Part shown: piece after piece, positions 26,046 through 34,196 of the stretch
How the letters are laid out: each line of letters opens with the position of its first letter
Numbering within the stretch: position 1 is the first letter of the stretch
Source: Furfurilactobacillus rossiae DSM 15814
GTDB lineage: Bacteria; Bacillota; Bacilli; Lactobacillales; Lactobacillaceae
Reading direction: 5' to 3'
Assembly: GCF_000428925.1 (NCBI RefSeq)
Contig: NZ_AUAW01000004.1
Span: 62,001-126,000, forward strand
Length of the DNA: 64,000 nt
Notes under the pieces: model-generated
The model's database searches: none
Seen by the model: the letters and a program-made list of their open reading frames with translations, nothing else
What the model was told of the DNA's origin: nothing
Made by a program: the position numbers and the translations under genes

Positions 26046-27119
26046 ATGGCATCACCAGAAAATATTAAGGATGTTACACCAGAAATTTTTGCAAAAAATA
26101 ACTTTCCGGAATGGGGACACTATCTTAATGAGGAAATCGCCAATTATGATGTACCGGCTGATAGCTTTCGTTTGTGGTGGACTGGCTGTATGGGATTTTG
26201 GCTAAAGAGTCATGAAGGAACAAATATTATTGTTGATGTATGGAATGGCACCGGTAAACATAGTCATGGCGATGGAAAAATGCGTAAAGGACACCAAATG
26301 ATGCGGATGGCAGGTGTTGAGGCACAACAACCTAATTTGCGTAATCGCCCGTATGTTATTGATCCGTTTTCCTTTAAAGATATTGATGCCCTTTGCGTAA
26401 CTCACACGCACCATGATCATTTAGATATCTATACAGCGGCTTGTGTAAATAAAAACTGCCCCAAAGCCAAATTCATCGGACCACAAGGTGTTGTGGATGA
26501 ATGGATTCAATGGGGAATTCCAAAGGAAAAAACAATCGTCGTTAAGCCTGGTGATGAAATTAGTGTTGGTGCAGTTAAAGTGAAAGCACTGGAGTCATTT
26601 GATCGAACGGAGCTTGTCACCGAAGATGACCCCAATGTTGTTCTTAAAGGCACAATGCCACGCAATATGGCAGAAGTGTCCGTTAATTATTTGTTTAAAA
26701 CCTCTGGCGGAAATTTGTATGATGCTGGCGATTCACATTTTTCCAACACCTTTGTGAAGCATGGTAATGAAAATAAAATCGATGTGGCATTATGTGCATA
26801 CGGGGAAAACCCTCGTGGAATTACAGATAAGTTAGATGATTCGCAAGTTCTACGAATGTCAGAGGATTTACGAACCAATGTTGTTATCCCAATGCACTGG
26901 GATATCTGGAGCAATTTCTTCACAGATCCTAAGGACATTATTGCCTTATGGGAGCGTAAGAAGTATCGCCTACATTATGACTTTAAACCCTTTATTCTTC
27001 AAGTTGGCGGCGGATTTAGTTATCCACAAAATAAGGATGATTTCGAATACATGTATGATCGTGGTTTTCATGATGCATTTAAACACGATCCCGATCTACC
27101 ATTCCCAGAACTGCTTTAG
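26046..27119 (+). CDS. ulaG: L-ascorbate-6-phosphate lactonase
   Basis: Metallo-beta-lactamase-fold hydrolase that opens ascorbate 6-phosphate to 3-keto-L-gulonate 6-phosphate. 357 residues, the normal UlaG length. The metal motif THTHHDHLD, the DAGDSHFSNTF region and the C-terminal MHWDIWSNF are seen. ATG 26046 follows AGGAGGATT. First gene of ulaGCABD. Confidence 0.94.
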   Translation: MASPENIKDVTPEIFAKNNFPEWGHYLNEEIANYDVPADSFRLWWTGCMGFWLKSHEGTNIIVDVWNGTGKHSHGDGKMRKGHQMMRMAGVEAQQPNLRNRPYVIDPFSFKDIDALCVTHTHHDHLDIYTAACVNKNCPKAKFIGPQGVVDEWIQWGIPKEKTIVVKPGDEISVGAVKVKALESFDRTELVTEDDPNVVLKGTMPRNMAEVSVNYLFKTSGGNLYDAGDSHFSNTFVKHGNENKIDVALCAYGENPRGITDKLDDSQVLRMSEDLRTNVVIPMHWDIWSNFFTDPKDIIALWERKKYRLHYDFKPFILQVGGGFSYPQNKDDFEYMYDRGFHDAFKHDPDLPFPELL

Positions 27120-27185
27120 TCAATAATTTGATTCAACACTGTTGGTTCGTGAATTCACAATTGGTTGGGAAGGAAGGATTGACTG

Positions 27186-27644
27186 ATGCTACGCTACTTT
27201 CTAGAAAATGATTTAGTTAATATTACGAATAAACATCCAGATAATTGGGAAGATGCGATTCGTGTTAGTGGAGAAGTTTTAAAAAATAATGGGCTTGTTA
27301 ATGACGTGTATATCGAACAAGTTATTTCAGATGTTAAGCAGTATGGGCCATACATTGTGATTGTGCCCGGTGTTGCTATGCCACATTCTTCTGCTCGGAA
27401 CAAAGGTGTGCTCGGTACTGGAATTGGTTTAACTATTATGCCAGATAAGGTTTCCTTTGAAGAGGGTAATCCAGATAAAGAAGCTAAGCTTTTCTTCATG
27501 TTAGCGGCTAAAGACTCAGACACTCATGTGAAGAACATAGCAAGCCTGTCGGACATGTTGATGGAAGATGAGATGATTGATGACTTAATGACTGTTAAAT
27601 CAATGGATGATTACAAAAATGTTATGAAGAAACACAATATGTGA
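27186..27644 (+). CDS. ulaC: Ascorbate PTS EIIA component
   Basis: Phosphocarrier subunit of the ascorbate phosphotransferase system, 152 residues, of the mannitol/fructose-type EIIA family. The phosphorylatable histidine is in PGVAMPHSSA. It passes phosphate from HPr to UlaB. It is separate from EIIB and EIIC, as in the enterobacterial ula system, although the gene order differs (C-A-B here). Confidence 0.92.
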   Translation: MLRYFLENDLVNITNKHPDNWEDAIRVSGEVLKNNGLVNDVYIEQVISDVKQYGPYIVIVPGVAMPHSSARNKGVLGTGIGLTIMPDKVSFEEGNPDKEAKLFFMLAAKDSDTHVKNIASLSDMLMEDEMIDDLMTVKSMDDYKNVMKKHNM

Positions 27645-27676
27645 GCACCTCAAATGAAAAAATGGGTGAGTAAACT

Positions 27677-29167
27677 ATGAATGCAGTATTGAATGTTTTA
27701 ATGGCCATTTGGGAGTACTTTGCGACGAATATTCTGGAACAGCCTGCGTTTATGATTGGTTTTATCGTGCTGATTGGATATGTTCTAGAAAAGAAAAAAT
27801 GGTATGAGGTACTGTCAGGTTTCCTGAAGGCTACAATTGGATACTTTATACTATCGGCAGGTTCAGCTGGGTTAGTCAATTCGTTCAGACCGATTTTAGT
27901 AGGACTGAAAGCACGTTTCCACTTGGCCGCGATGGTCACCGACCCTTATTTTGGGCAAAATGCTGTCACTGTTGGGATTATGAAGCAGTTTGGTAGGTCT
28001 TTTGCCGACACCATGTTACTGCTGCTTTTAGCGTATATCATCAACATTTTGCTCGTTCGTTTCCAAAAGATTACTAAAATGAGAGCTGTCTTTACTACTG
28101 GGAACGTACAAGTGCAACAGGCTGCAACTGCCTTTTGGATTTTTCTATTTTGTTTTCCGCACTTAGGTAGATTACCAATTCTAGCCATCATGAGTGTTGT
28201 TTTAGGATTGTACTGGGCCGTTGGATCAAATCTTACGGTTGGAATCACACAGGAGCTGACTGATGGTGCTGGTTTTGGTATTGCACATCAACAAATGTTT
28301 GGTATTTTTATTTTTGCTAAATGGGCTGAATGGATGGAAAAGCGTGGCAAGAGAAAAGGGAAAAAGGAAACTAAACGACTGGAAGACATTGAATTACCAG
28401 GATGGTTGTCCATCTTCAATGACAACATGGTGTCAACTGCTGTACTAATGATCTTTTTCTTTGGGATAATTCTAATTATTCTTGGAACACCATACTTAAC
28501 AAAGGCTGGTTTTATGAAGCCTGGTCAAAGTTTCATTTTTTACATTTTACAAACGTCAATGATGTTCGCCGTCTATCTGGCAATTTTGCAATTGGGTGTA
28601 CGGACTTTCGTTAACGAATTAACTGAATCGTTTACAGGAATTTCTGATCGTTGGCTACCTGGTTCTGTGCCTGGTATCGATGTTGCGGCTACTTTGGGAT
28701 TTGGTTCTCCTAACGCAGCAACCATTGGTTTTATGTTTGGTGCACTGGGGCAATTCTTAATGATTATTCTTTTAATCGTCTTCCATTCACCGACAATTGT
28801 TATCGCTGGTTTTATCCCACTATTCTTTGATAATGCTGCAATTGGCGTCTTTGCCAATAATCGCGGTGGGTACAAGTATGCAATGATTGCACCGTTTATA
28901 TGTGGGTTAATTCAAGTTTCAGGATCAGCGTTTATCGCAACTTGGATTGGTATGGCACAGTACGGAGGCTATATTGGAATGTTTGATTGGGCAACAGTAT
29001 GGCCACTGGCGACCGTAATTATGAAGTATCTTGGGTACGTTGGAATTGCTGTCGTTATTATTATTTTTCTTGCTATTCCACAGTTGGAATACCGTAGCGA
29101 TCCCAAAGGCTACTTCTTAATTGTTAAAGATTATGATGCATGGAAAAGAATGCATAACAAAGCCTAG
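27677..29167 (+). CDS. ulaA: Ascorbate PTS EIIC permease
   Basis: Membrane subunit that transports and phosphorylates L-ascorbate, 496 residues with about 11 hydrophobic segments. AFMIGFIVLIGYVLEKKKWYEVLSG near the N-terminus and the SVPGIDVAATLGFGSPNAATIGF loop are typical of UlaA/SgaT. Lies 32 nt after ulaC. Confidence 0.94.
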   Translation: MNAVLNVLMAIWEYFATNILEQPAFMIGFIVLIGYVLEKKKWYEVLSGFLKATIGYFILSAGSAGLVNSFRPILVGLKARFHLAAMVTDPYFGQNAVTVGIMKQFGRSFADTMLLLLLAYIINILLVRFQKITKMRAVFTTGNVQVQQAATAFWIFLFCFPHLGRLPILAIMSVVLGLYWAVGSNLTVGITQELTDGAGFGIAHQQMFGIFIFAKWAEWMEKRGKRKGKKETKRLEDIELPGWLSIFNDNMVSTAVLMIFFFGIILIILGTPYLTKAGFMKPGQSFIFYILQTSMMFAVYLAILQLGVRTFVNELTESFTGISDRWLPGSVPGIDVAATLGFGSPNAATIGFMFGALGQFLMIILLIVFHSPTIVIAGFIPLFFDNAAIGVFANNRGGYKYAMIAPFICGLIQVSGSAFIATWIGMAQYGGYIGMFDWATVWPLATVIMKYLGYVGIAVVIIIFLAIPQLEYRSDPKGYFLIVKDYDAWKRMHNKA

Positions 29168-29210
29168 ATTGCGTAATTTTTATTCAATGAATTTATAGGA
29201 GGAACTACTT

Positions 29211-29513
29211 ATGAAAGTTTTGTCTGCGTGTGCGAATGGTTCTGGCACGAGCCTAATGTTGTTGAGAACGGCAACGAAAGCCTTAAAAGAGATGGGATAT
29301 GAGGTTACACAGGCTGACCATACGTCCGTTTCGGAGGCTAAGGGGACAGCCAGAAACTATGATGTCGTGTTCACATCATTACCTTTTATAAAGATGTTCA
29401 AGGAAGTTGAAGATCGTGGCGGCACTGTAATTGGTATTAAGAATGTAATGTCCAAACAGGAAGTTGAGGACGCAGTTAAAGACTCCAGCTTGTCAGAGAA
29501 GTTTGGCAAATAA
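29211..29513 (+). CDS. ulaB: Ascorbate PTS EIIB component
   Basis: 100 residues; the phosphorylated cysteine C7 sits in SACANGSGTSLM. It receives phosphate from UlaC and donates it to ascorbate in UlaA. ATG 29211 follows AGGAGGAA. Confidence 0.93.
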   Translation: MKVLSACANGSGTSLMLLRTATKALKEMGYEVTQADHTSVSEAKGTARNYDVVFTSLPFIKMFKEVEDRGGTVIGIKNVMSKQEVEDAVKDSSLSEKFGK

Positions 29514-29541
29514 TGATCATCGTTAGCAAGGAGAAAAGAAA

Positions 29542-30180
29542 ATGAATAAACCAATGTTACAAGTCGCACTTGATACAGATACGACAGCTCAGGCACTAAC
29601 TGTTGCACGGAAAGTAGCCGATGTTGTTGATGTTGTTGAAGCGGGAACTTTGTTGATTTATCAAGAAGGTATGAGCGCCGTAAGTGATCTTCGAGCCATC
29701 GCACCAGATAAAATCATTTTAGCTGATGCCAAAGTAGCTGATGCTGGTGGACATGTCGGAAAAGTTGCAACAAATGCAGGTGCGGATTGGATGACTTGTA
29801 TTAATGCGGCAACTGTGCAGACGATGGCACAAGCACAAAATGAAATTGAGGTTCAAGTGGAGTTATACGAAGGCTGGGATGATAAAAAGAGGGCACAGGC
29901 GTGGCTCGACAATGACATTGATCAGGTTGTTTATCATCAAAGTCGTGATGCTAAGGCTGCCGGTCAGGTTTGGGGAGAAAAAGACTTGGCTTCAGTAAAA
30001 TCTCTGATTGATATGGGTTTTAAAGTTTCTGTAACTGGCGGTGTGGAACCGGAAATCTTAAAGCTATTTAAGGGAGTGCCGGTCTATACATTTATTGCTG
30101 GTCGTGCAATTCATGGCGCAGATGATCCACATGCAGCGGCACTGGAATTTAAAAAAGAAATTGATCGCATTTGGTCTTAA
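29542..30180 (+). CDS. ulaD: 3-keto-L-gulonate-6-phosphate decarboxylase
   Basis: Orotidine-decarboxylase-suprafamily barrel enzyme, 212 residues, converting 3-keto-L-gulonate 6-phosphate to L-xylulose 5-phosphate. The metal-binding block ILADAKVADAGG and VTGGVEPE phosphate site fit UlaD/HPS enzymes. Last gene of the first ula unit, 28 nt after ulaB. Confidence 0.93.
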   Translation: MNKPMLQVALDTDTTAQALTVARKVADVVDVVEAGTLLIYQEGMSAVSDLRAIAPDKIILADAKVADAGGHVGKVATNAGADWMTCINAATVQTMAQAQNEIEVQVELYEGWDDKKRAQAWLDNDIDQVVYHQSRDAKAAGQVWGEKDLASVKSLIDMGFKVSVTGGVEPEILKLFKGVPVYTFIAGRAIHGADDPHAAALEFKKEIDRIWS

Positions 30181-30263
30181 CATGATGGTTAAAGCTTAAA
30201 TGCAAGATTACGCTAGGCAAATCAGTCTGTTTTTGCGTGCTAGATATTCCTAGAGTAGACACA

Positions 30264-30308
30264 AAAGACGTAATCTCATGTAAAAATATGGGACTACGTC
30301 TTTATTTT
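30264..30308 (+). terminator. Terminator between ulaD and ulaE
   Basis: AAAGACGTA (30264-30272) pairs with TACGTCTTT (30295-30303), extended inside by TC/GA and CAT/ATG pairs, followed by ATTTT. It divides the ula genes into two transcription units. Confidence 0.75.
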
Positions 30309-30330
30309 ACAAATAAACGTTAATTTTAAA

Positions 30331-30354
30331 GAAAATTATCATAAAAAGTATAAT
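30331..30354 (+). promoter_or_regulatory. ulaE promoter with second copy of the ula motif
   Basis: GAAAATTATCATA (30331-30343) repeats the motif found upstream of ulaG. It lies directly before a perfect -10, TATAAT (30349-30354), so a protein bound to it would cover the promoter spacer. The -35 is weak (TTAAAG at 30326). Confidence 0.6.
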
Positions 30355-30382
30355 GGTTATGCATGAAAGAGAGGCATAAAAC

Positions 30383-31255
30383 GTGACAACTAATGCTTTG
30401 GGAATTTATGAAAAAGCATTGCCCCAGAATATGTCGTGGGAAGACAAGTTCAAATTAGTTCACAATTTAGGTTATAACTTTTTGGAGTTTTCAATTGATG
30501 AAAGCAATGAACGGTTATCACGGTTAGATTGGTCAAAACAAGAACGGGCCGAATTTCGACAGGTAATGTGGGCAACAAATAGTCGAATCAACACGTTGAT
30601 GTTATCCGGTCATCGACGATATCCATTGGGATCAAGAGATCCCAATGTTCGAAGAAAGTCATTGGAAATCATGCAAAAAGCAATCGATTTGGCGGTGGAT
30701 TTGGGAATAAGCAATATTCAATTAGCCGGCTATGATGTTTTTTATGAACCCAAAACGCCGCAATCACATGAATTTTTTCTTGAAAACCTTCAGAAATGTG
30801 TAGATATGGCGGCTAAGAAGCTTGTAATGCTATCCATTGAGACAATGGATGATCCATTTTTAAATTCAATGCAGAAAATTGCGCACGTCAAGACGCAGAT
30901 AAAGAGTCCGTGGTTGCAAGGTTATCCAGACCTAGGCAATATTTCTGCTTGGCCGGAAAATGACGTGGTTTACGATTTAGAGAATAATATTGAAGATATT
31001 GCGGCAGTTCATTTAAAGGATACCAAGCGAGTAACACCGACATTTAAAGGCCAATTTAAGGAAGTACCATTTGGCGATGGTGATGTGGATTTTGAAGGAT
31101 GTTTAAAGACACTAAAACGATTGGATTACTCTGGCAGTTTTACGGTAGAAATGTGGACGGAGTCAGCAAGCGACCCAATTAGAGAAGTCGGTAAAGCAAA
31201 AGCGTTTTTTGATGCACTGTTTGCAAAAGTTGGCATCGAACAGGAAAAGATTTAA
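30383..31255 (+). CDS. ulaE: L-ribulose/L-xylulose-5-phosphate 3-epimerase
   Basis: Xylose-isomerase-like barrel enzyme of 290 residues converting L-xylulose 5-phosphate to L-ribulose 5-phosphate. Blocks LGIYEKALP, LSGHRRYPLGS, IQLAGYDVFYE and AVHLKDTKRV match UlaE/SgaU. Starts at GTG 30383 behind AGAGAGG. First gene of the second ula unit. Confidence 0.93.
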   Translation: MTTNALGIYEKALPQNMSWEDKFKLVHNLGYNFLEFSIDESNERLSRLDWSKQERAEFRQVMWATNSRINTLMLSGHRRYPLGSRDPNVRRKSLEIMQKAIDLAVDLGISNIQLAGYDVFYEPKTPQSHEFFLENLQKCVDMAAKKLVMLSIETMDDPFLNSMQKIAHVKTQIKSPWLQGYPDLGNISAWPENDVVYDLENNIEDIAAVHLKDTKRVTPTFKGQFKEVPFGDGDVDFEGCLKTLKRLDYSGSFTVEMWTESASDPIREVGKAKAFFDALFAKVGIEQEKI

Positions 31256-31289
31256 GCATACGGTCAAGAGTTAAAAGGGGGAATGCAAA

Positions 31290-32027
31290 ATGTTGGAAAA
31301 GTTAAAACAGCAAGTCTACGATGCAAACATGCAATTGCCAAAACTAGGATTAGTTACGTTTACATGGGGCAATGTGTCAGGCATTGATCGGGATAAGGGG
31401 CTGTTTGTGATTAAGCCATCTGGAGTTGATTATGAGAAATTAACGCCCGAGGATATGGTGGTTGTGAATTTAAAGGGTGAAGTTGTTGAAGGAAGGTTAA
31501 ATCCGTCAAGTGATACGCCTACCCATACGGTTTTGTATAATGCTTTTCCAAATATTGGTGGCATCGTACATACTCATTCGCCGTGGGCAGTTTCGTTTGC
31601 TGCAGCCAAAATGGATATTCCGACGCTAAACACAACTGCGGCAGATACTTTTTATGATGATGTTCCGGCAGCAGATGCGTTAACGAAAGATGAAATTGAA
31701 ACAGATTATGAGGGCAATACAGGGAACGCAATTGTACGAACTTTCAAAGAACGCGGTTTAGATTATGAAGCGGTGCCGGCCGCACTAGTTAGCCAACACG
31801 GGCCATTTTCCTGGGGTCCGACGCCGGATAAGGCTGTTTATAATGCAAAAGTACTTGAAGTTATTGCAGAAGAAGACTATCACACGTTACAACTAACTCG
31901 GAGCAACACAGAATTGCCACAGTATTTACTGGATAAGCATTATTACCGCAAACATGGAAGCAATGCTTATTATGGACAGAATAGTGTGCATTCTGAAGAT
32001 CACGCAAAGCGAGAACAAGCACTGTAA
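31290..32027 (+). CDS. ulaF: L-ribulose-5-phosphate 4-epimerase
   Basis: Class II aldolase-family epimerase, 245 residues, making D-xylulose 5-phosphate, which enters the phosphoketolase or pentose phosphate pathway. GNVSGIDRDKGLFVIKPSGVDY, the metal site HTHSPWAV and VSQHGPFSWG are seen. AraD is equally similar by sequence; the ula context decides. Confidence 0.92.
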   Translation: MLEKLKQQVYDANMQLPKLGLVTFTWGNVSGIDRDKGLFVIKPSGVDYEKLTPEDMVVVNLKGEVVEGRLNPSSDTPTHTVLYNAFPNIGGIVHTHSPWAVSFAAAKMDIPTLNTTAADTFYDDVPAADALTKDEIETDYEGNTGNAIVRTFKERGLDYEAVPAALVSQHGPFSWGPTPDKAVYNAKVLEVIAEEDYHTLQLTRSNTELPQYLLDKHYYRKHGSNAYYGQNSVHSEDHAKREQAL

Positions 32028-32421
32028 GAAGTTGACAGTGAGTTTTTTGAGAAATGAAATATTAGCGTATGTGAAATTTTTGCAGTTATTGTGGACAATT
32101 ACGTTTGAGTCCTTGAAAGACTAATTTAATTTTAGTGAAATTTTGATGCCGACTGTGTATTACAAATAATCGATATCGTAAATGAATCCCCAACAACTCG
32201 GTTTTTGGCCGAGGTGTTGGGGAATTTTTTTCGAAATCGGAAAATGAATTATTTATATTTAACGTAAAAAGGATATACTAGTGTAGCATATATAAAGTGC
32301 ATTTTATTCTGTTATAAAATGTGAATGTAGTGCTTATTATGTGAAAGTTTCCTAAAAATTGCATTTTCGATTTGAAGGTGATTTTCGATAAATATTTTTT
32401 ACGAAAAAGGGGGGATGGACA
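32028..32421. other. Intergenic region after ulaF
   Basis: 394 bases without a gene. It holds the ulaF terminator at 32188-32233 and an AT-rich stretch with several TATAAT-like words (32280-32330) that probably includes the promoter of the zinc-ribbon genes. Confidence 0.5.
32188..32233 (+). terminator. Intrinsic terminator of ulaEF
   Basis: CCCCAACA-type arm with CTCGG (32187-32201) pairs with CCGAGGTGTTGGGG (32209-32222), followed by a long T run. Confidence 0.9.
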
Positions 32422-33249
32422 ATGAAGTATTGTCCAAATTGTGGAGCCGAAATAGCTCCTGATGATAAATTTTGTACCAAGTGTGGTTTCGTTTTGCCAG
32501 TTGAGGGGCAAAAGAGTGGGGCTGCTAAACAAGCGCAACCAAGTCAATCCCAAGCCGCGCCGACGCCTGCACCTTCACAACCTAACCAAACTGTTACGGC
32601 CGTTCAAGGCTATGCAACGAATTATTTTCAATGGTTATGGGATGCGTTGAAAAAACCATTTAATAATGACGAGAGTGCGGGACAGTATTTTGGATTAATT
32701 AATTTTGCAATTATTATTTTGCTTAACGCATTTTCATTCAATACCGTTATTCAGCGGGTTGAACAAATGGGTTCTTCAATGCTTGGGGCCTTTGGTGCCA
32801 GCACTCAAAGCGGCGTCAAGTCGTCATTTTGGATGCAATTCATCTTTGTTGGTTTGGTAATCTATGCCATTTTTGTTGGCGTGAGTTATTGCTTTAGCCA
32901 CTATGCTACGCACAATCTTGATCAAACATTCTTAGGCTACACGAATAGACTTGCTCACTACACAAGTAGCATTTTAGTTTTAGCTGTTGTTCAATTTCTT
33001 GATTCGTTTGCTGTTAATTCAACGAATGGCGTGGGCTTTTACACCATTCTAGTCGTCTTACAACTCTTCATCTTGTTGAGTGGCTGTCTATTGTCTGTTG
33101 CACCACAGCAAGGTGTAACGGGTAGTTTCGATTCCGCTTACACAGCGATTTTAACGACAGTTGTCATTAATGTACTTCTTTTCATCGTTGCCGATATTGC
33201 CGCGCAGTCTGCCTTATCAAGTTTGATGTCGCTGCTTAAACAGTTCTAG
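32422..33249 (+). CDS. Zinc-ribbon membrane protein
   Basis: 275 residues. An N-terminal zinc ribbon (CPNCGAEIAPDDKFCTKCG, residues 4-22) is followed by a Gln/Pro/Ala-rich linker (about 30-60) and five hydrophobic segments in residues 85-270. Function unknown; the topology, a cytoplasmic zinc ribbon on a multi-pass membrane domain, is common in lactobacilli. First of three consecutive zinc-ribbon genes, 14 nt from the next. ATG 32422 follows AAAGGGGGG. Confidence 0.75.
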   Translation: MKYCPNCGAEIAPDDKFCTKCGFVLPVEGQKSGAAKQAQPSQSQAAPTPAPSQPNQTVTAVQGYATNYFQWLWDALKKPFNNDESAGQYFGLINFAIIILLNAFSFNTVIQRVEQMGSSMLGAFGASTQSGVKSSFWMQFIFVGLVIYAIFVGVSYCFSHYATHNLDQTFLGYTNRLAHYTSSILVLAVVQFLDSFAVNSTNGVGFYTILVVLQLFILLSGCLLSVAPQQGVTGSFDSAYTAILTTVVINVLLFIVADIAAQSALSSLMSLLKQF

Positions 33250-33263
33250 TGGGGTATAGATAA

Positions 33264-34175
33264 ATGGATGATAAGGTCTTTTGTTCAAACTGTGGCAAAC
33301 AGATTTCGCGGACGACTAAGTTTTGCCCATATTGTGGGGCTGCTAATCGTGAATATGCTAGTTTAGCAAATAGCGTAGAGGCGGCTCCGAGCAATAATGG
33401 GACAGACGTTCAGCAAGTAATGATGAGTCAAGGATCAGCAACACAACAACAGGCTACTAAACAAACTAGAACCCCCCGCCGACATGGGAAACTCACTAGG
33501 GGAAAGCTAGTCGCATTGATTGTTGGTCTAATCGTGCTTATTGGGGCAGGAGTTTTCGGAGCTAAACAATATTATGGAAATCGTTATGACATTTACTCAA
33601 TGCCACATAATTATGATAATGGTCCCGAAAATTACGCTCTTCACTTTAATCCCAAGACGTATATCCAGATTAATGATCATGAAGTTGACGTATTTACAAT
33701 TACTATTTCGTCAGAGCGACCGGCGCTTCATTTCTTATTAGCCAGTCGTTTTCCACTAATTAAAAAAGGTTCCCAACTGCAAATCGACTATAAGCATGGG
33801 CAGTTTTTAAGGAAACTATATTTGCCAAATGAGTTTGCAGATATTCAGAAGGGAAACCCCAAAAACGACAACGACCAGATTAATCTTATGGAGTCGCTCG
33901 GTGAGTCAGACAAGGCAACAAAAGGTGTTACAGAAACTGGACAAACTGTAAACATGATTTTTTCACGTAATTTGAAAAGGAAAAACTTTAATAATAGAGA
34001 CCAGATTATTCGCTATATTTACAGTTCCGGAGACCATGTTCGTAAACTGAATCAGCATAAGCCTACATTTGATTTCGATGTAGCGGCATCCAGTAAGAAT
34101 GTAAAAAAGGTGTATACAACAGATAGTTACAATCAAGCAGTGGACCGCTTGTATGACACCAATTATATAAACTAA
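33264..34175 (+). CDS. Zinc-ribbon single-pass membrane protein
   Basis: 303 residues: zinc ribbon CSNCGKQISRTTKFCPYCG (residues 5-23), disordered Gln/Thr/Arg-rich linker, one membrane helix at about 75-93 (LVALIVGLIVLIGAG), then an outer region of about 200 residues without a recognised domain. Start ATG 33264 follows GGGGTAT. TcaA-like topology. Confidence 0.72.
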   Translation: MDDKVFCSNCGKQISRTTKFCPYCGAANREYASLANSVEAAPSNNGTDVQQVMMSQGSATQQQATKQTRTPRRHGKLTRGKLVALIVGLIVLIGAGVFGAKQYYGNRYDIYSMPHNYDNGPENYALHFNPKTYIQINDHEVDVFTITISSERPALHFLLASRFPLIKKGSQLQIDYKHGQFLRKLYLPNEFADIQKGNPKNDNDQINLMESLGESDKATKGVTETGQTVNMIFSRNLKRKNFNNRDQIIRYIYSSGDHVRKLNQHKPTFDFDVAASSKNVKKVYTTDSYNQAVDRLYDTNYIN

Positions 34176-34196
34176 ATATTTCGAAAGGATCAACTC

